This document shows positions 1 to 11,099 of a stretch of 53,468 nt of DNA, one piece after another. The stretch lies in the NCBI GenBank assembly GCA_937867335.1, contig CALMKX010000376.1, forward strand, positions 1-53,468, in the 5' to 3' direction. The position numbers and the translations under genes were made by a program. Position 1 is the stretch's first letter; every line of letters starts with the position of its first letter. Under the pieces are notes generated by a model. It saw only the letters and a program-made list of their open reading frames with translations. It had not been told where the DNA came from and did no database searches. This DNA comes from an uncultured Acidobacteriota bacterium. GTDB lineage: Bacteria > Acidobacteriota > Thermoanaerobaculia > Multivoradales > SZUA-115.

Positions 1-1
1 C

Positions 2-403
2 CAGATCCGCGGATTGGAAGGCGAGCGCACGCAGAGCGCGGTGATCCGCGATTTCCTCCCGCTTGCCGATGTCACCAGCCAGGCCGTGACCGCGCGGGCT
101 GCGCTTCCCAACCGCGACGGCTTCTGGCGTCCCGGCATGGCAGTGCGCGGGCTGGTGACCGTGGAACAGCGCCAGGTGCCGCTGGCGGTCAGGACCGACG
201 CGATCCAGCAGTTCCGCGACTTCCGCGTGGTCTTTGCCAAGATCGGCCAGACCTATGAAGTGCGAATGCTCGAACTCGGCAAGGAGGGGCCGGAATGGAC
301 CGAGGTGATCAGCGGCATCAAGCCGGGCACGGTCTACGCCGCCGAGAACAGCTACGTCATTAAGGCCGACATCGAAAAGTCCGGCGCAAGCCACGATCAC
401 TGA
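2..403 (+). CDS. RND heavy-metal efflux adaptor, C-terminal fragment (CzcB/CusB-like)
   Basis: This is the last 133 codons of a periplasmic adaptor (membrane fusion protein) of a heavy-metal RND efflux pump; the 5' end lies outside the window. The phrases PNRDGFWRPGMAVRG and VPLAVRTDAIQ match the beta-barrel and membrane-proximal region of CzcB/CusB proteins, and the tail ends in a His-rich GASHDH. In the family, such adaptors link the inner-membrane RND pump to an outer-membrane channel for Co/Zn/Cd or Cu/Ag export. It is followed after 13 bases by the start of a CzcA-type pump, the usual gene order. The sequence style is proteobacterial and unlike the core of the window, so it probably belongs to another genome joined here (see findings). 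Confidence 0.8.
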   Translation, partial: QIRGLEGERTQSAVIRDFLPLADVTSQAVTARAALPNRDGFWRPGMAVRGLVTVEQRQVPLAVRTDAIQQFRDFRVVFAKIGQTYEVRMLELGKEGPEWTEVISGIKPGTVYAAENSYVIKADIEKSGASHDH

Positions 404-416
404 GGGGCCCCCGGAA

Positions 417-602
417 ATGCTTGAGAAAATTATCGAGCTGTCGATCCGGCAGCGTGTCGCGGTGCTGGTCGCGGCCCTGCTGCTGGCCGCCATCGGGGCC
501 TACAGCTTCGGGCGGCTGAAGATCGATGCCGTGCCCGACATCACCAATGTCCAGGTGCAGATCAATACGGCCGCGCCTGGCTTCTCGCCGCTGGAGGCCG
601 GT
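417..602 (+). CDS. CzcA/CusA-type RND pump, N-terminal fragment only
   Basis: About 61 codons of a heavy-metal RND pump. MLEKIIELSIRQR is the typical cytoplasmic start, followed by TM1 and the periplasmic entry DAVPDITNVQVQINT, ending at GFSPLEA. In intact CzcA proteins this continues into a roughly 1,000-residue pump with a Thr-Phe-Pro-Ile-Glu stretch. Here the sequence switches in frame to unrelated protein after the GFSPLEA codons. The start ATG at 417 follows the adaptor gene by 13 bases. The fragment cannot make a pump. The reading frame stays open to 2954, but I interpret that as a chimera of three unrelated genes, not a fusion protein. Confidence 0.75.
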
Positions 603-716
603 CTCACCACGTTTCCCGAAGCGATTGGCGTGGTGACCTCGACGCAAATCGTGGCCCGGCTCTACCCGCGAGTGGGTCCGCGCCGATTGATGATGTTCGG
701 ATTGATCGTCGCGGCA

Positions 717-725
<9 letters not shown>
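597..725 (+). other. Major facilitator superfamily fragment (about 40 codons)
   Basis: A short stretch reading LTTFPEAIGVV, LYPRVGPRRLMM and GLIVAALGVG. It resembles the mid-protein loop and following helix of DHA2-type MFS drug transporters, where a motif-A-like GxRR element sits between TM8 and TM9. It belongs to neither the CzcA fragment before it nor the pyrophosphatase after it, and neither family contains such a segment. The boundaries are approximate because the joined sequences share similar bases at both joins. Best explained as a third source sequence in an assembly chimera; the assignment rests on about 40 residues. Confidence 0.5.
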
Positions 726-2954
<2,229 letters not shown>

Positions 2955-3003
2955 GCAACCGCGAGCGGTGCCTCGGATCCGACCTCGAAAGCGCACTAGC
3001 CGA

Positions 3004-3037
3004 AGCCACCGGGGGACACTTCTCCGGTGGCTTTTTT
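3004..3037 (+). terminator. Intrinsic terminator after hppA
   Basis: Perfect 9-bp stem (AGCCACCGG at 3004-3012 with CCGGTGGCT at 3024-3032), 11-base loop, and a run of six T at 3032-3037. It lies 50 bases past the hppA stop codon and before the OPT transporter, so the two genes are probably separate transcription units. Confidence 0.9.
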
Positions 3038-3231
3038 GCGTTCGAGGATGGCTCTCAGGATCGCTGGTTGCTGATAAGCTCGAACCAGGTCCGCAGGATC
3101 GAAAGCGGTAGGAGCCTCGAGCGGTGGCAGGCGCCCACTCGAGGGCTGCCATGGCTCTTGCATAGGCCTTGCGCCGACCAAACACGATCCAGGTGAGGGG
3201 ACCCGAGGCCAGGTCCAGAGAAAGGAGCTTT

Positions 3232-5250
3232 ATGGCGGCAACCGAGCAGAAACCGTTCCAGCCCTTTGTGCCGGCAAGCCAGTCACCGGCGGAGTTCACC
3301 CTCCGAGCCATCGTGATGGGAGCCTTCTTCGGGCTGGTCTTCGGGGCATCCACAGTCTACCTGGCGCTCAAGGCCGGACTCACGGTGGCCGCCTCGATCC
3401 CCATCGCCGTGATGGCGATCTTCCTCTTCCGCCTTCTCGGCGGCGGCACCATCCTGGAAAAAAACATCGTGCAGACGATCGGCTCGGCTGGCGAGTCGAT
3501 TGCCGCTGGTGTTGCTTTCACCATCCCTGCGCTGCTTTTCCTGTCGGGCGGTGAGAGCTACTTCACCTACTTCAATATCTTCGCCTTGGCCCTGGTGGGC
3601 GGCACCCTCGGCGTGCTGATGATGGTTCCCCTGCGCCGCGCTCTGATCGTCAAGGAGCACGGCAACCTGCTCTACCCGGAAGGCACCGCCTGCGCCGAGG
3701 TGCTGGTGGCCGGAGAGCGGGGAGGCAACCTGGCGAAGAAGGTCTTCGCCGGCCTGGGTGTTGCCGCGGGCTATACCTTCCTAATGAAGATCCTCGGCCT
3801 GTGGAAGGAGCAGCCGGCTTTCGTTGCTGGCCGCAACGCGGCCCTGCCCAGGGCCAACCTCAACTGCGACGTCACCACCGAGTACCTGGGCGTGGGCTAC
3901 ATCATCGGGCCGAAGATCGCCGGCGTGCTGGTGGCGGGCGGTATCCTCTCGCAGCTGGTGCTGGTACCGCTGGTAGCGGTGCTCGGCGATGCCCTGACGG
4001 TGGGCATCAAGCCTGGAGTGATGGATTCGGCGACGCACCAGCTCAAGCTGATCTCCCAGATGTCCCCCGGCGAGCTGCGGGTGGGCTACGTCCGGTTCAT
4101 CGGCGCTGGAGCCGTGGCCGCGGCCGGCCTGATCACCTTGATCAAGACGCTGCCGACGATCGCCTCGGCCTTCCGCGATGCCTTCAAGAGCCTGCGCGAC
4201 AAGAAGTCCGGCCAGGTTCCCAGTCGCACCGAGCGAGACATCCCGATCACCTTCGTGGTGGTGGGCTCGATCATCCTGGTGGGCGTCGTGGCTCTGCTGC
4301 CGCAGCTTCCGGGTGCGGGCATCGGCAGGCTCCTCATGGGCGTCCTGGTGGTCGTCTTCGGCTTCTTCTTCGTCACCGTCTCCTCGCGCATCGTAGGCAT
4401 CATCGGCTCCTCCTCGAACCCCATCTCGGGCATGACCATCGCCACTCTGATGGCCACCTGCCTGATCTTCGTGGCCCTCGGCTGGAAGGGAGACGCCTAC
4501 CAGGCCCTGGCGATCTGCGTGGGAGGCATGGTGTGCATCGCGGCCGCCAACGCCGGCAACACCTCGCAGGACCTGAAGACTGGCTACATCGTGGGTGCGA
4601 CGCCGCTCTACCAGCAGGTGGGGCTGATCATCGGCGTGCTCGCATCGGTGCTCGCGATCGGTGGCACGCTCCACCTGATCGACGGCGCGAAGGCCCTGAA
4701 CCCGACCGTCCAAGGCCATGCCATCGGCTCGGACTACTTCCCGGCGCCGCAGGCGACGCTCATGGCCACGATCATCAAGGGCCTGCTGGCTCAGGACCTG
4801 CCCTGGGGGTTGGTCTTCGCCGGCATGGCGATCGCCGTGGTCGTGGAGCTCTGCGGCGTGCGCTCACTGTCTTTCGCGGTGGGGCTCTACTTGCCTCTGT
4901 CGACGACCCTGCCGATCTTCGTGGGCGGCATGCTGCGTGGACTGGTGGACCGTTCGAGTGGCGAGGCTGCCCACGGCGACTCGGAGCTCTCTTCGGGGAT
5001 GCTCTATGCGAGCGGACTGGTGGCCGGTGGGACGCTCACCGGGCTGGTCACAGCGCTTCTGCAGGGATGGGTGACCGGTACCCGAGCGGACGGTACGCAG
5101 GTCTTCCTCTACGACACCGTGCGCGAAGCAGTCGGCATCGAGGGCTGGGAGAAGATCCTCGGCTCACCGGGAGCGGATCTGGTGAGCGTGGCCCTGTTTG
5201 CCGGGTTGGCGGTCTTGCTGGTGCGAGCGGCGAAAGAGAAGCTCGCCTGA
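3232..5250 (+). CDS. OPT family oligopeptide/metal-chelate transporter
   Basis: Polytopic inner-membrane protein of 672 residues, the usual length for the bacterial OPT family. The N-terminal part (FTLRAIVMGAFFG, STVYLALKAGLTVAASIP, then EKNIVQTIGSAGESIAAGV) and the NLLYPEGTACAEVL segment are characteristic of the family. Bacterial OPT proteins are thought to import oligopeptides or metal-siderophore complexes by proton symport; the substrate cannot be read from the sequence. I chose ATG 3232 because AAAGGAG lies just upstream; a longer frame from 3169 has no such site and would overlap the leader. Monocistronic by context, with a terminator before it and a convergent gene after it. Confidence 0.9.
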   Translation: MAATEQKPFQPFVPASQSPAEFTLRAIVMGAFFGLVFGASTVYLALKAGLTVAASIPIAVMAIFLFRLLGGGTILEKNIVQTIGSAGESIAAGVAFTIPALLFLSGGESYFTYFNIFALALVGGTLGVLMMVPLRRALIVKEHGNLLYPEGTACAEVLVAGERGGNLAKKVFAGLGVAAGYTFLMKILGLWKEQPAFVAGRNAALPRANLNCDVTTEYLGVGYIIGPKIAGVLVAGGILSQLVLVPLVAVLGDALTVGIKPGVMDSATHQLKLISQMSPGELRVGYVRFIGAGAVAAAGLITLIKTLPTIASAFRDAFKSLRDKKSGQVPSRTERDIPITFVVVGSIILVGVVALLPQLPGAGIGRLLMGVLVVVFGFFFVTVSSRIVGIIGSSSNPISGMTIATLMATCLIFVALGWKGDAYQALAICVGGMVCIAAANAGNTSQDLKTGYIVGATPLYQQVGLIIGVLASVLAIGGTLHLIDGAKALNPTVQGHAIGSDYFPAPQATLMATIIKGLLAQDLPWGLVFAGMAIAVVVELCGVRSLSFAVGLYLPLSTTLPIFVGGMLRGLVDRSSGEAAHGDSELSSGMLYASGLVAGGTLTGLVTALLQGWVTGTRADGTQVFLYDTVREAVGIEGWEKILGSPGADLVSVALFAGLAVLLVRAAKEKLA

Positions 5251-5271
5251 GCTCTCGTTGCGAAACCCTGT

Positions 5272-5302
5272 GGCCCCCTTCGGCGCTAGCGTCGGGGGGG
5301 CT
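5272..5302. terminator. Weak G/C hairpin between convergent genes
   Basis: GGCCCCC at 5272-5278 can pair with the G-run and CT at about 5296-5302, separated by a 17-base loop and followed by a short pyrimidine tract. It sits between the convergent OPT and DedA genes and could end transcription from either side, but there is no proper T-run. Confidence 0.3.
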
Positions 5303-5309
5303 CGCTCTT

Positions 5310-5954
5310 TCAGGCCGACTTCGACGACCGGCGAGCGCGCAGGACTTCGATCACCGCCGGCAGCAACGAGACGGCGATGATGCCGAGGATCACCAGGGAA
5401 AAGTTCTTCTGGACCACGGGTAGGTTGCCGAAGAAGTAGCCCGCCAGGGTGCAGATGAGCACCCAGCTCAGGCCCCCCACCACGTTGTAGGCCATGAAAC
5501 GCCCGTAGCCCATCCGGCCGAGGCCGGCCACGAAGGGTGCCAGAGTGCGCACGATGGGCACGAAACGGGCGATCACGATGGTCTTCGCACCGTAGCGCTC
5601 ATAGAACGAGTGAGTGCGCTCCAGGTGCTCCCTCTTCACCCATTGACGCGGGCTGGCGATGAGTCTCTTGCCCAGGTAGGCGCCGATCCAGTAGTTCGCG
5701 GTATCGCCCAGCACGGCCGCCACGCCCAGCAGGAGCAGCAGCACGGGCAGGGACAGGGAGCCCGCCGCGGCGAAAGCTCCGGCCGCGAAGAGCAGAGAGT
5801 CGCCCGGAAGAAAGGGCGTGACGACCAGGCCGGTCTCGAGCAGGACGATGGTGGCCAGGACCAGGTAAGTCCAGGAGCCGTAAGTCTCCAGGATCTGGCG
5901 CAGGTGCTGGTCGAGGTGCAGCACGAAGTCGAGCAAGTTGCGGAGCAGGCTCAT
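5310..5954 (-). CDS. DedA family membrane protein
   Basis: 214-residue polytopic membrane protein of the DedA/VTT family. Hallmarks are ETGLVVTPFLPGDSLLF near residue 42 (the PGD re-entrant loop) and FVPIVRTLAPFVAGLGRM near residue 130, whose Arg is conserved in the family. Several members act as flippases recycling undecaprenyl phosphate or phosphatidylethanolamine, and others were linked to membrane-potential homeostasis. The length and full set of motifs indicate an intact gene. It is divergent from hypX across a 450-bp gap. No strong ribosome-binding site is seen before the ATG at 5954. Confidence 0.9.
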   Translation of the reverse strand: MSLLRNLLDFVLHLDQHLRQILETYGSWTYLVLATIVLLETGLVVTPFLPGDSLLFAAGAFAAAGSLSLPVLLLLLGVAAVLGDTANYWIGAYLGKRLIASPRQWVKREHLERTHSFYERYGAKTIVIARFVPIVRTLAPFVAGLGRMGYGRFMAYNVVGGLSWVLICTLAGYFFGNLPVVQKNFSLVILGIIAVSLLPAVIEVLRARRSSKSA

Positions 5955-6406
5955 GGCTGGGCGGGGCCTCCCGAAAAGGCCGGCGGGATGCTAGCACCGC
6001 GGGCGTCCCGGAGCCAGTCGGCGGCCTGGAGGCCGAACCAGGGCGGAGGGTCGCCAAACCCACGGGAGAAGGGCTCCCCGGCGGCTAAACAGAGTCACGC
6101 TCAGGCGTCGCGGAGCACTTTTCAGCAAAGAGAGGGAGCTCTGTGCACATTTGGCGGTACGATGCTTGCCACGAAATAAGCTGTCCGGACACAGACTAGT
6201 ATTAGGGAAACTCAGGGATTCTGCTATCCATTTCCGCGTAGATCCAATCTTGCGGTGTTAAGTGTAGAGTGGTACTCTTCGTCACGGGGAAGCAAAAGGC
6301 CGCACCATTTGCCTCGGTAGTTGTTCTGGATGATCCTTCCGTGGAGTGTCGCGGAGCAGAGGAAGTCGTCTTAGAACAGTATTAACTATAATGCAGGGGA
6401 GGCATT
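5955..6406. other. Non-coding gap upstream of hypX
   Basis: 452 bases with no credible gene. The part from about 6170 to 6400 is clearly richer in A+T than its surroundings, which suits a promoter region for the hypX-rpsP operon. It contains a 10-base palindrome TGTCCGGACA at 6182-6191 and a poor promoter-like pair TTGCGG (6250-6255) and TACTCT (6273-6278) 17 bases apart. I cannot assign a definite promoter. The final 13 bases hold AGGGGAGG, a strong ribosome-binding site for hypX. Confidence 0.5.
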
Positions 6407-8191
6407 ATGAAGATTCTGCTCTTGACGTCGGCAAACAACAGCCTGTGTCAGGCGACGCACGTGGCCCTGTCCGCGGCAGGGCACGAAGTCGCCATCGAGC
6501 TCTTCCTCGAGGAAGACTCGGCCCGGGCGGCCATCGCCCTCTTCGAGCCGGACTTGATTCTCTGTCCGATGCTCAAGAAGCGCATTCCCGCTGATATCTG
6601 GCAGCGGCACGTCTGCATCATCCTCCACCCCGGGATTCGTGGCGATCGGGGTGCCTCCTCCCTGGACTGGGCCATCCTCGAAGCGGAGCAGGAATGGGGC
6701 CTGACCGCTCTCCAGGCGGCGGAGGAGATGGATGCTGGCGACATCTGGGCCTGGGAGACATTCCCCACTCGGGCCGCCACCAAGAGCAGTCTCTACCGGA
6801 ACGAGGTAGTCGAAGCCGGCGTCAGGGCGGCCCTGAAGTCGGTGGAGCGCTTCGAGAGCGGCAGCTTCCGGCCCACTCCTCTGAACTACTCCGATTCCGA
6901 GATTCGCGGCCGGCTGCGGCCCACGATGGGCCAGGACAGTCGCCGCATCGACTGGTCGACCGACTCCACCGCCGTCATCCTGCGCAAGGTGCGCTCGGCC
7001 GACGGCGCTCCGGGTGTGTTGGACCAGGTGATGGGTGGGCCCTTCTTCGTCTACGGCGCCTGGGAAGAGGGCCGGCTCGGCGAGATCCTGGGCAAGGAGG
7101 CCTGCCCGGGCGAGATCATCGCCCAGCGGCTGGGAGCGATCTGCCGCAAGACCGTGGACGGTGCCCTCTGGTTGACCCATCTCAAGCGCAAGTCGGCCGA
7201 AGGGCGGTACTGCAAGCTCGCGGCGACCGACGCCCTCGGTGCGCTCCTGCCGGAGGTGCCCGAAGCGCCGATCGACTCGCTGGCCGCCTGGGATCCCCAC
7301 ACCTGGCAGGAGATCTGGTACCGCGAGGAGAGTGGCGTGGGCTTCCTGCACTTCGCTTTCTACAACGGGGCCATGTCCACGGAGCAGTGCCATCGCCTCC
7401 TGCAGGCCTATCGGCGGGCCAAGGAGCGCGATACGCGAGTGATCGTGCTCGCCGGCGGCCTCGACTACTTCTCGAACGGCATCCATCTGAACGTGATCGA
7501 GGCCGCGGACGACCCGGGTGAGGAATCCTGGCGCAACATCGTGGCCATCGACGATCTGGTGCGCGAGATCCTCAACACCGAGAGCCACCTCACGATCTCG
7601 GCCATCCACGGCTCGGCCGGTGCCGGAGGCGTGATCCTGGGCCTCGCGGCGGACTACGTGGTGGCGCGCGACGGTGTGGTGCTCAACCCCCATTACAAGA
7701 AGATGGGCGGCCTCTATGGCTCGGAGTACTGGACCTACCTGCTGCCGCGGCGCGTGGGCGACGCCAGGGCCCTCGAGCTCACCGAGGCCTGTCTGCCCGT
7801 GGGCGGAGTTCAGGCCAAGGAAATGGGCATGGTGGACCAGCTGGTGGCCGAGAGCGGGGAGGCGTTCTACGCCGAGGTCGGCAAGGTCGCCGAGTCGCTG
7901 GCGGCGGATCCCACCTTCGGCGCACACCTGGCGAGGAAGCTCGAGAAGCGGCGGGCCGACGAGAGCTTGAAGCCCCTCGAAGCCTACCGGCGCGAGGAGC
8001 TGGAACGCATGTGGCAGAACTTCTTCGGCCTCGACAAGAGCTACCACGAAGCGCGGCGCCGCTTCGTGTACAAGGAGGCGCCCACCAGCTCGCGAGTGGC
8101 TTGGACCAGGGGGCAGGGCGTGGTAACATCTCCCGTCCTTTTCGGCGTCGGGCCGGACGGCGAGCCTCTGTCTCGTGTGAGTCCAGCCTGA
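6407..8191 (+). CDS. hypX: Hydrogenase maturation protein HypX/HoxX (CO-forming)
   Basis: 594-residue cytoplasmic two-domain protein. The N-terminal third is a formyl-tetrahydrofolate transferase-like domain, with the key HPGIRGDRGASSLDWAI element near residue 75. The C-terminal half is an enoyl-CoA hydratase/isomerase-like domain (DYFSNGIHLN, HGSAGAGGVILGLAADYV, then GGLYGSEYWTY with the Tyr/Glu active-site region). In Aquifex and Ralstonia HypX moves a formyl group from formyl-THF to CoA and releases CO, the carbonyl ligand of [NiFe]-hydrogenases under aerobic conditions. ATG 6407 follows AGGGGAGG. No hydrogenase or other hyp gene is present in the window; the gene instead precedes rpsP by 24 bases and may be co-transcribed with the translation genes. 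Confidence 0.93.
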   Translation: MKILLLTSANNSLCQATHVALSAAGHEVAIELFLEEDSARAAIALFEPDLILCPMLKKRIPADIWQRHVCIILHPGIRGDRGASSLDWAILEAEQEWGLTALQAAEEMDAGDIWAWETFPTRAATKSSLYRNEVVEAGVRAALKSVERFESGSFRPTPLNYSDSEIRGRLRPTMGQDSRRIDWSTDSTAVILRKVRSADGAPGVLDQVMGGPFFVYGAWEEGRLGEILGKEACPGEIIAQRLGAICRKTVDGALWLTHLKRKSAEGRYCKLAATDALGALLPEVPEAPIDSLAAWDPHTWQEIWYREESGVGFLHFAFYNGAMSTEQCHRLLQAYRRAKERDTRVIVLAGGLDYFSNGIHLNVIEAADDPGEESWRNIVAIDDLVREILNTESHLTISAIHGSAGAGGVILGLAADYVVARDGVVLNPHYKKMGGLYGSEYWTYLLPRRVGDARALELTEACLPVGGVQAKEMGMVDQLVAESGEAFYAEVGKVAESLAADPTFGAHLARKLEKRRADESLKPLEAYRREELERMWQNFFGLDKSYHEARRRFVYKEAPTSSRVAWTRGQGVVTSPVLFGVGPDGEPLSRVSPA

Positions 8192-8215
8192 GCGCCCTAC
8201 TCGAACGAGGGTACG

Positions 8216-8446
8216 ATGCTGAAGATTCGCTTGCGGCGCATGGGAAGCCGCAACCGCCCGTTCTTCCGGGTGGTTGTTTCTGAAGGAACCCGCATTCCGC
8301 GGGGCTCCGCGCTGGAAGAGCTGGGCCACTACGACCCGGCTCGCCAGCCGGCGGAGCTGAAGCTGGATCGGGAGCGGGTTGATTATTGGGTCGCCCGAGG
8401 CGCCCAGGTCTCCGAGACGGTCAAGAGCCTGCTCGCCCGTGCCTGA
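8216..8446 (+). CDS. rpsP: 30S ribosomal protein S16
   Basis: 76 residues. The start MLKIRLRRMGSRNRPFFRVVV and the GHYDPARQP segment are diagnostic of S16, a small-subunit assembly protein. Normal length for the family. It is the first of a typical rpsP-khpA-rimM-trmD-rplS cluster, although hypX lies 24 bases upstream. Its stop overlaps the start of khpA. Confidence 0.97.
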   Translation: MLKIRLRRMGSRNRPFFRVVVSEGTRIPRGSALEELGHYDPARQPAELKLDRERVDYWVARGAQVSETVKSLLARA

Positions 8447-8690
8447 CGCTCGGCGGGTCCGGGACGACTTGATCGGCGTGCTTCGACTGTTGGTCGATCA
8501 TCCGGAGCGACTGGAGATTCGAGCCGCTCCGATGCGACGGGCGACGGTTTTCGAGGTGGCCACGGCGGCGGAGGACCTGGGCAAGGTCATCGGCCGCCGA
8601 GGCCGGGCGATCCGGGCGTTGCGCACCCTGCTGGACGCTCGCGCGGAGGCCGACGGAGAGCAGTACGGCCTTGAAGTCCTCGAGCAGTAG
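8439..8690 (+). CDS. khpA: KH-domain RNA-binding protein KhpA
   Basis: 83 residues from a GTG at 8439 that overlaps the rpsP stop by eight bases. The GKVIGRRGRAIRALR segment carries the GxxG loop of a KH RNA-binding domain. Its place between rpsP and rimM is the standard position of khpA (ylqC), a small RNA-binding protein tied to cell division and sRNA biology in Gram-positives. An upstream ATG at 8379 lies inside rpsP and is less likely. It overlaps rimM by 20 bases. Confidence 0.9.
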   Translation: MPDARRVRDDLIGVLRLLVDHPERLEIRAAPMRRATVFEVATAAEDLGKVIGRRGRAIRALRTLLDARAEADGEQYGLEVLEQ

Positions 8691-9219
8691 AAACTTCCCT
8701 GACACGGTAGTAGTGGGCCGCATCCGCAAGGCCCATGGTGTGCGTGGCGAGGTGACGGTGGAAGTGTTGAGCGACGTCGCTGCGCGCTTCAAACCGGGTT
8801 CTGCTCTGCTCGCCTCTCGAGAAGGGCAGTCGCCCTGCACCTTGACCGTCGAACAGGCCCGACCTCTGAAGCAGGGGCTGGTGGTGAGTTTCGCGGGTAT
8901 CACGGATCGAGACTTGGCCCAGGCTTGGGCTGGTGCCAGCCTGGAGGTGGCTCGCACCGAAGTGCCTCGAGCCCGCCGGGGCGAGTATTACTACTACGAG
9001 CTGGTCGGCTGCCGGGTGCGCGACCAGGAGGCAGGAGAGCTGGGCGAAGTGGTGGAGGTGATCGAGGACGGCGGCGGCGTGTTGCTGGCGGTCGAGGGTC
9101 CCCGCGGGGAGCTCCTGGTGCCCTTCGTGCGCGGCTTCCTCAAGGTGGTGGACGTCGAGGCCGGCGAAATCGAAGTCGCCCTGCCAGCCGGTTTGGTGGA
9201 AGCATGCGCGTCCAAGTGA
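8671..9219 (+). CDS. rimM: Ribosome maturation factor RimM
   Basis: 182 residues. VVVGRIRKAHGVRGEVTVEV near the N-terminus is the RimM signature, and the C-terminal PRC-barrel part includes YYYELVGCRV and LLVPFVRGFLKVVD. RimM binds S19 and assists maturation of the 30S head. The start is a TTG at 8671 within khpA; the only other plausible start, a GTG at 8713, would cut the signature. The end overlaps trmD by 16 bases, implying translational coupling. Confidence 0.93.
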   Translation: MKSSSSRNFPDTVVVGRIRKAHGVRGEVTVEVLSDVAARFKPGSALLASREGQSPCTLTVEQARPLKQGLVVSFAGITDRDLAQAWAGASLEVARTEVPRARRGEYYYYELVGCRVRDQEAGELGEVVEVIEDGGGVLLAVEGPRGELLVPFVRGFLKVVDVEAGEIEVALPAGLVEACASK

Positions 9220-9965
9220 TCACCATCTTCCCGGAGCTCTTCGAGGCGTTCCTCTCGACCAGCCTGGTCGGCAGAGCGATCGACAAGGAGCTGCTCGAGG
9301 TCTCGGTGCACGACCTGCGGGACTACACCGAGGACCGACACAGGAGCGTCGACGACGAGCCGTACGGTGGTGGCGGTGGCATGGTGATGATGGCGCCGCC
9401 CTGGATCCGCGCCGTGCGCAGCCTGGCGGGCGAGGAGACCCCGTGGCGGGTGCTGATGTCTCCGCAGGGAGCGCGGCTCGACGAGAGCAAGGTCCGCGAG
9501 CTCGCCGCGAAGAAGCGCCTCCTGCTTCTGTGCGGCCGTTATGAAGGGCTCGACGAACGGGTGCTCGAAAGCGTGGTGGACGAAGAAGTTTCGATCGGCG
9601 ACTATGTGCTCTCCGGTGGCGAGTTGCCGGCGATGGTGCTGATCGAAGCGGTCTCCCGACAGATCCCCGGGGTGGTCGGGCAGGTGGGTTCCGTGGAGCA
9701 AGACAGCTTCCGCTCGGGCCTTCTGGATCATCCTCACTACACTCGCCCGCCGGTGGTGGAGACTCTCGCCGTTCCAGAAGTGCTGCTCTCCGGCGACCAT
9801 GCGGCCATCACCCGCTGGCGTCGGCAGCGTGCCCTGGTGGCAACCGCGCGAAAAAGGCCGGATCTGCTGGCAGGCGCCGTTCTCTCCGCAGCCGAGAGGA
9901 ACCTCGTGGAGCGGGAGCTCCAGGGCGCCGAGCCGGCCGAGGCTTGCCAAGACCGTCCCACTTGA
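9204..9965 (+). CDS. trmD: tRNA (guanine-N1)-methyltransferase TrmD
   Basis: 253 residues starting [16 protein letters not shown]. Forms m1G37 in tRNAs, preventing +1 frameshifts, using S-adenosylmethionine bound in a trefoil knot. [21 protein letters not shown] and [14 protein letters not shown] are the knot and cofactor-binding motifs, and DHPHYTRP follows as expected. ATG 9204 lies inside rimM (16-base overlap). Normal length and fully conserved. Confidence 0.97.
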   Translation: MRVQVITIFPELFEAFLSTSLVGRAIDKELLEVSVHDLRDYTEDRHRSVDDEPYGGGGGMVMMAPPWIRAVRSLAGEETPWRVLMSPQGARLDESKVRELAAKKRLLLLCGRYEGLDERVLESVVDEEVSIGDYVLSGGELPAMVLIEAVSRQIPGVVGQVGSVEQDSFRSGLLDHPHYTRPPVVETLAVPEVLLSGDHAAITRWRRQRALVATARKRPDLLAGAVLSAAERNLVERELQGAEPAEACQDRPT

Positions 9966-10006
9966 GGAATGATGCAGGACCCGAGTTTTTTGGAAGGGAT
10001 AGCGCC

Positions 10007-10399
10007 ATGAGCCAGTTACAGCAGGTCGAAGCGGCATACCTGAAGAGCGACATTCCGGATTTCCGGCCCGGAGATACGGTGCGGGTTCACGTTCGAGTGA
10101 TCGAAGGCAACAAGGAACGCATCCAGGTCTTCCAGGGTGTCGTGATCGGTCGCCGAGGCGGCGGCACCCGCGAGAACTTCGCCGTGCGCAAGATCTCCGG
10201 CGGCGTGGGCGTCGAGAGGGTCTTTCCCCTCCATTCGCCGGTGCTCGACAAGATCGAAGTCATCCGGCGCGGCAAGGTGCGGCGAGCCAAGCTCTACTAC
10301 CTGCGCAACCTTCGCGGTCGCGCTGCGCGGATCGAGGAGCGCACGGAGGATCGCAGCCGGGCACTCGCCGAGCAGATGGCCGCCTCCGATCAGGGCTAG
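10007..10399 (+). CDS. rplS: 50S ribosomal protein L19
   Basis: 130 residues with the L19 signature [18 protein letters not shown], then [16 protein letters not shown] and [24 protein letters not shown] 10007 is preceded by GGAAGGG; a longer frame from 9944 overlaps trmD and has no family match. L19 sits at the 30S-50S interface. The gene ends 43 bases before rnhB. Confidence 0.97.
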   Translation: MSQLQQVEAAYLKSDIPDFRPGDTVRVHVRVIEGNKERIQVFQGVVIGRRGGGTRENFAVRKISGGVGVERVFPLHSPVLDKIEVIRRGKVRRAKLYYLRNLRGRAARIEERTEDRSRALAEQMAASDQG

Positions 10400-10442
10400 T
10401 CCGAGCGAGCGGTCCGGAGATCCGGCCGCGCCAACTCTCAAG

Positions 10443-11099
10443 GTGGTCGAGCTCTTCGCGGAAAGCTACCGCCTGAGGCTGCTCCGCAGTCTCGAGGACG
10501 AGCTCGGTCACCTCGGCTTCCAATCGATCGCCGGTCTGGACGAAGCCGGCCGTGGGGCTCTGGCCGGGCCCGTGGTCGCAGCAGTCTACGTTCCCCATTT
10601 TGATCGCACGGTTCCGGGAGTCGACGACAGCAAGCGTCTGCCTGCGGCTGAGCGGGAGGCGCTCGCCCCGGTGCTCCGCGAAGCGGCCCTGGCCTGGGCA
10701 GTGGCCGGGGTCGAAGCTCCGGAGATCGACTCCCTGAACATCTTGGTCGCCACCCGCCTGGCCATGGAGCGCTGCCTCGCTCAGCTCACGCTGCTGCCGG
10801 ATCTCCTGGTCCTCGACGCCATCCGCTTACCGCAGGTGCGAGTGGCCCAGCTGCCGGTGGTCAGAGGCGATGCCGTCTGCTATGCCGTGGCCTGTGCCTC
10901 GATCTTGGCCAAGGTGGAGCGCGACGACATCATGACTCGGCTGGATCTGCGTTATCCTCACTACGGCTTTGCCGCGCACAAGGGTTACGGCGCTCCAGAG
11001 CACTTGGCGGCACTCGCCAAGTACGGGCCCTCTCCCGAGCACCGGCTGACCTTCCGTTCGGTGCTGCCTCGTCCGGCCGCGGCAGGAGGGCTTTGCTGA
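10443..11099 (+). CDS. rnhB: Ribonuclease HII
   Basis: 218 residues from a GTG. Cleaves the RNA strand of RNA-DNA hybrids and single ribonucleotides in DNA. Catalytic motif GLDEAGRGALAGPVVAA provides the first Asp/Glu pair, VLDAIRLP the next Asp, and ASILAKVERDD the remaining conserved region, followed by YPHYGFAAHKGYG. rplS-rnhB is a common neighbour pair. The TGA stop overlaps the ATG of the next gene (TGATG), so translation is probably coupled. Confidence 0.95.
   Translation: MVELFAESYRLRLLRSLEDELGHLGFQSIAGLDEAGRGALAGPVVAAVYVPHFDRTVPGVDDSKRLPAAEREALAPVLREAALAWAVAGVEAPEIDSLNILVATRLAMERCLAQLTLLPDLLVLDAIRLPQVRVAQLPVVRGDAVCYAVACASILAKVERDDIMTRLDLRYPHYGFAAHKGYGAPEHLAALAKYGPSPEHRLTFRSVLPRPAAAGGLC

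Noticed and set aside
6387-6392. TATAAT as the hypX -10 element
   Set aside because: It lies 15 bases before the ATG, so transcription would start inside or after the ribosome-binding site, and no -35 is spaced correctly.
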